DNA from: Firmicutes bacterium CAG:238
GTDB lineage: Bacteria > Bacillota > Clostridia > Peptostreptococcales > Anaerovoracaceae
Direction: 5' to 3'
Length of the DNA: 8,553 nucleotides
Assembly (NCBI GenBank): GCA_000435615.1
Contig: FR881967.1
Location: 1-8,553 of the forward strand
Part shown: positions 6,303-8,553 of the stretch, piece after piece
Layout: each line of letters starts with the position of its first letter
Numbering within the stretch: position 1 is the stretch's first letter
Program-made: the position numbers and the translations under genes
Notes under the pieces: generated by a model
The model's database searches: none
What the model saw: the letters and a program-made list of their open reading frames with translations, nothing else
What the model was told of the DNA's origin: nothing

Positions 6303-7247
6303 ATGGCAGAAAAAATTGTTGTCGCTCTCGGCGGAAATGCCCTGCAGTCAGGCAAGGCAGATCCTACAGCTGAGGCTCAATTGGCAGTAGTAAAAGAAAC
6401 TTGCGAAAGAATCGCTGACTTATCCGAAAAAGGATACGAAGTAGCGGTTGTTCACGGCAACGGACCACAGGTAGGAAGAATCCTTCTTGCTTCCGAAACA
6501 GCAAAGAACGTAACTCCGGCTATGCCGTTCGACGTATGCGGAGCCATGTCACAGGGCTATATCGGATACCACCTTCAGCAGGCTCTGAAGTTTGCTCTTA
6601 AGAAGCGTGGCAAAGACATTCCGGTAGCAACGGTTCTTACGCAGATGGTTGTTGACGCAAACGATCCGGGATTCAAGAATCCTACAAAGCCAATCGGACC
6701 TTTCTATTCGGAAGAAGAAGCAAAAGCCCTCGTAGAAGAAAAAGGCTACACTGTGAAAGAAGACGCAGGACGCGGCTGGAGAAGAGTTGTTGCTTCTCCA
6801 ATCCCGACTGAAATCGTTGAACTTGATTCCGTTAAGAGATTATTCGATTCCACAATCGTAATCACTTGCGGAGGCGGCGGAATCCCTGTAGTTCGCAAGG
6901 AAGACGGCGACCTTGAAGGCGTTGCTGCAGTTATCGACAAAGACTTCGCAGCAGAACTTCTTGCAGAAAACATCGAAGCGGACGCTCTGATGATCCTCAC
7001 AGAAGTAGAAAAGGTTGCAATCAACTTCAACAAGCCGAACCAGGAAGACCTGTCACACATGACTTATGCAGAAGCTGAAAAATATTGTGAAGAGGGGCAG
7101 TTTGCACCGGGCTCCATGCTTCCAAAGGTTAAAGCTTGCATGAAGTTTGTTCAGGCAAACCCTGACAAGAAGGCTATCATCACTTCGCTTGCTAAGGCTA
7201 TCGATGCTTTGGAAGGCAAAACAGGCACTGTAATTACATTTGCATAA
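6303..7247 (+). CDS. arcC: Carbamate kinase
   Basis: This enzyme transfers the phosphate of carbamoyl phosphate to ADP, giving ATP and carbamate, which breaks down to ammonia and CO2. It is the energy-conserving step of the ADI pathway. The 314-residue protein is full length for the amino-acid-kinase fold. Motifs are ALGGNAL at 8-14, HGNGPQVG at 51-58, MSQGYIGY at 82-89, CGGGGIPV at 189-196, VIDKDFAAELLA at 210-221, LTEVEKV at 232-238 and GSMLPKV at 270-276. The ATG at 6303 has AAGGAG (6289-6294) 8 nt upstream, with the arcA stop codon inside the site, a sign of tight coupling. It is the last gene of the operon, and a strong bidirectional terminator follows. No arcD antiporter gene lies next to it in this window. 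Confidence 0.97.
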   Translation: MAEKIVVALGGNALQSGKADPTAEAQLAVVKETCERIADLSEKGYEVAVVHGNGPQVGRILLASETAKNVTPAMPFDVCGAMSQGYIGYHLQQALKFALKKRGKDIPVATVLTQMVVDANDPGFKNPTKPIGPFYSEEEAKALVEEKGYTVKEDAGRGWRRVVASPIPTEIVELDSVKRLFDSTIVITCGGGGIPVVRKEDGDLEGVAAVIDKDFAAELLAENIEADALMILTEVEKVAINFNKPNQEDLSHMTYAEAEKYCEEGQFAPGSMLPKVKACMKFVQANPDKKAIITSLAKAIDALEGKTGTVITFA

Positions 7248-7255
7248 CAATATAC

Positions 7256-7302
7256 AAAAGAGAAATCGGCATTGCCCTTTGGGCAATGTCGATTTCTCTT
7301 TT
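7256..7302. terminator. Bidirectional intrinsic terminator between arcC and the convergent membrane protein gene
   Basis: The left arm 7256-7277 and right arm 7281-7302 pair over all 22 positions, with one G-T wobble (7269 with 7289) and a TTT loop. The outer ends are AAAAGAGAAA and TTTCTCTTTT, so each strand has a T-tract after the GC-rich core (CATTGCCC/GGGCAATG). It starts 8 bp after the arcC stop and ends 3 bp before the stop of the minus-strand gene. It therefore serves both convergent transcripts. Confidence 0.95.
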
Positions 7303-7305
7303 GGG

Positions 7306-8331
7306 CTATTCCTTGGAATAGGCCCAGCGCTTTATGAATATTTGGATGATGCCGGCAGCCGGAACGGCAAGCAGCATGCCCGGGATCCCAAAGAAGTATC
7401 CCATGATGCTTACGGACAGCAGGACAAAGAGCGGGTGCAGACCGGTGGCCTCGCCGACCACCTTGGGGTAGATATAGTTGGAGTCGATTTGCTGGACCAG
7501 AATGAGACCGCAGACCGCAGCTGCTGCGTGAAGAAGACCGCCGGAGAAAAAGGCGGCAATGAATGCCGGAACCATGCCAAAAAACGGTCCGAAATACGGA
7601 ATGATGTTCAAAACGCCGCCGATGATGCCGATGAGTACTCCGTAGTCGACTTTCAAGATGCTGAGGATAAGGGAGGAAAGGAATGCCACGAGAAGACTGT
7701 CGATGAGTGCCCCCTTGATAAAAGTTGAGATGACTTTGTTGATGTCCTGTGCCGCCTCACTTATCAGCCCGTGCGTTTTTTGCTTCGTTGTCAAAGAAAG
7801 GAATCTTTCCCAAAGCATTACAAAGAATTCCCTGTCCTTAAGAAGATAGACGGATGCCACCAGACCTACAAAAAATGTCACAAGACCGCCGATAAGCGAA
7901 TAGGCTGCGCCTAGAATGCTATTGAGTGAAAACCCACCTAAAAGCTTGTTTTGGAGCTCCTTGAGAGCATGGCGGCTGCCTGACGCAGAGAGACCGGGTA
8001 CATAATCGGAAGCAAAAGAGACGATTGCATCAGCAGCACCTTCACAGTAGTTTTTGATAAGATTAAGGGTATCGCTTAAGTTTCCCCGCGGCAGGGCACC
8101 GGCAATTAAGACAATAAATCCATAGATGAGTGCAGAAAGACATGCGGCAGCTCCGATATAAGTAAGCAGGATTGCTATGCTACGGCTTTTTACTTTTTTC
8201 TCGAGCCATGCAGCCGGAGCACTGAAAAGATAGGCCAGAACAAGGCCGATTATAAGGGGCATCAGAACTTTCAGCACATATCCGAGCATGGAAGCCGAGG
8301 CCTGCGCCAAATCAATAAAAAGGTTTTGCAT
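7306..8331 (-). CDS. AI-2E-family (YtvI/PerM-like) multi-pass membrane protein
   Basis: The 341-residue product belongs to the AI-2E_transport family. Its members have been linked to autoinducer-2 export (TqsA), to Na+/H+ exchange in other relatives, and often to no known function. Hydrophobic segments lie at about 15-38, 51-79, 141-163, 202-228, 231-262, 265-280 and 298-335. A soluble loop spans about 82-138. Family landmarks near the C-terminus are NIIPYFGPFFGMVPA (242-256), IYPKVVGEATGLHPL (287-301) and FGIPGMLLAVP (314-324). The start is uncertain. The ATG at 8331 has GGAG (8345-8348) at a long 13-nt spacing. A longer frame from 8466 would add 45 residues including a hydrophobic stretch, but it has no ribosome binding site and begins inside a hairpin. 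It is convergent with arcC and shares a terminator. A role in arginine metabolism is not indicated, and the substrate is unknown. Confidence 0.85.
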   Translation of the reverse strand: MQNLFIDLAQASASMLGYVLKVLMPLIIGLVLAYLFSAPAAWLEKKVKSRSIAILLTYIGAAACLSALIYGFIVLIAGALPRGNLSDTLNLIKNYCEGAADAIVSFASDYVPGLSASGSRHALKELQNKLLGGFSLNSILGAAYSLIGGLVTFFVGLVASVYLLKDREFFVMLWERFLSLTTKQKTHGLISEAAQDINKVISTFIKGALIDSLLVAFLSSLILSILKVDYGVLIGIIGGVLNIIPYFGPFFGMVPAFIAAFFSGGLLHAAAAVCGLILVQQIDSNYIYPKVVGEATGLHPLFVLLSVSIMGYFFGIPGMLLAVPAAGIIQIFIKRWAYSKE

Positions 8332-8344
8332 AGATACGTTTATT

Positions 8345-8348
8345 CTCC
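8345..8348 (-). promoter_or_regulatory. Possible ribosome binding site for the AI-2E-family gene
   Basis: GGAG on the minus strand lies 13 nt before the ATG at 8331. This is longer than the 7-9 nt typical of the other genes here. Just upstream is an AT-rich stretch with -10-like hexamers (TATATT at 8369-8364, CATACT at 8376-8371) but no convincing -35. If transcription starts there, the longer reading frame from 8466 could not be used. Confidence 0.4.
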
Positions 8349-8401
8349 ATTGTGTTTTCTTCCAATATATAGTATGGTAGAAACGAAGAGAAAATATGAG
8401 G

Positions 8402-8434
8402 CCGGCACCTAAAAAGATTACCGCTCCGTGCCGG
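8402..8434. repeat. Inverted repeat CCGGCAC-N19-GTGCCGG
   Basis: Exact 7-bp arms lie at 8402-8408 and 8428-8434, with a 19-nt loop. They sit upstream of the minus-strand membrane protein gene. There is no T-run on either strand, so it is not a standard terminator. It could be an operator or part of a larger structured region with the neighbouring hairpin. Nothing in the sequence decides between these. Confidence 0.4.
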
Positions 8435-8450
8435 ACCGTCGATGATGCAC

Positions 8451-8501
8451 AAAGGGGCTGTCGCATTAACGGAAAATAACCGTTAGGGCACAGCCCTCTT
8501 T
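8451..8501. repeat. 51-bp nested imperfect palindrome
   Basis: Outer arms AAAGGGGCTGT (8451-8461) and ACAGCCCTCTTT (8490-8501) pair with one bulge. Inner arms TAACGG (8467-8472) and CCGTTA (8480-8485) enclose the loop AAAATAA, and GC/GC pairs join the two parts. The whole forms one long hairpin. The outer GGGCTGT/ACAGCCC ends resemble terminal repeats of small mobile or dispersed palindromic elements seen in Firmicutes. A terminator is also possible, but the T-runs (CTCTTTC and CCTTTG) are weak. It contains the ATG at 8466 of the unlikely longer frame. Confidence 0.5.
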
Positions 8502-8519
8502 CAATGGGTGTTGTTTTAC

Positions 8520-8550
8520 GAAAAGAGACGGAATTTTGCTCCGCCTTTTC
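8520..8550. terminator. Possible terminator hairpin at the window edge
   Basis: GAAAAG (8520-8525) pairs with CTTTTC (8545-8550), and CGGA (8529-8532) with TCCG (8540-8543), around a 7-nt loop. A small internal loop separates the two helices. T-rich ends occur on both strands. It would suit a minus-strand gene ending just beyond the right edge. It is cut close to the window boundary, so its context cannot be judged. Confidence 0.4.
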
Positions 8551-8553
8551 TTC

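Noticed and set aside
7240..7728. Plus-strand open frame of 162 codons after arcC
   Set aside because: It starts at the arcC stop, runs through the strong terminator and is antisense to the membrane protein gene. Its product is a polar, low-complexity sequence.
7306..8331. Membrane protein as evidence for AI-2 quorum sensing
   Set aside because: The family name comes from one member. Most relatives have other or unknown roles, and no luxS, lsr or similar gene is in the window.

Overview
The window looks like chromosomal DNA from an anaerobic, low-to-moderate-GC Firmicute of the class Clostridia. This rests on the strong AGGAG ribosome binding sites, the canonical sigma-A promoter, the stand-alone MreB/Mbl-type actin gene, the arginine deiminase (ADI) fermentation operon and the AI-2E/YtvI-type membrane protein. 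No genus can be assigned from the sequence alone. I see no phage, IS transposase, CRISPR array, tRNA or rRNA.

Layout. Positions 1-217 hold no recognisable gene but carry a clear promoter (TTGAAA, 17 nt, TATAAT) for mreB (218-1240). mreB is closed by a strong TTCG-tetraloop terminator (1251-1280). Only 26 bp later an RNA methyltransferase of the RlmL/YpsC type begins (1307-2431). It overlaps by 4 bp (ATGA) a MocR-type regulator (2428-3933), which has a GntR winged helix fused to an aminotransferase-like domain. A 107-bp AT-rich spacer with two 21-bp inverted repeats separates the regulator from arcB-arcA-arcC (4041-7247). These three genes make up the ADI pathway from arginine to ornithine, ammonia, CO2 and ATP. 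A 22-bp-stem bidirectional terminator (7256-7302) then divides arcC from a convergent AI-2E-family membrane protein gene (7306-8331, minus strand). The last 220 bp contain several hairpins and no recognisable gene.

How the genes work together. arcBAC encode catabolic ornithine carbamoyltransferase, arginine deiminase and carbamate kinase, a substrate-level phosphorylation route that also raises pH. No arginine/ornithine antiporter (arcD) is present in the window. The arc genes use AGA for nearly all arginines, unlike the rlmL-type gene, which suggests high expression.

The most unusual element is the MocR-type regulator. Its aminotransferase domain keeps the fold landmarks and the substrate-carboxylate arginine. 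By motif alignment, however, it has lost the PLP Schiff-base lysine (SFSL instead of SFSK) and nearly every other PLP-contacting residue. It is therefore a likely PLP-independent 'pseudo-aminotransferase' regulator, placed directly upstream of an amino-acid catabolic operon that has operator-like palindromes in its promoter region.
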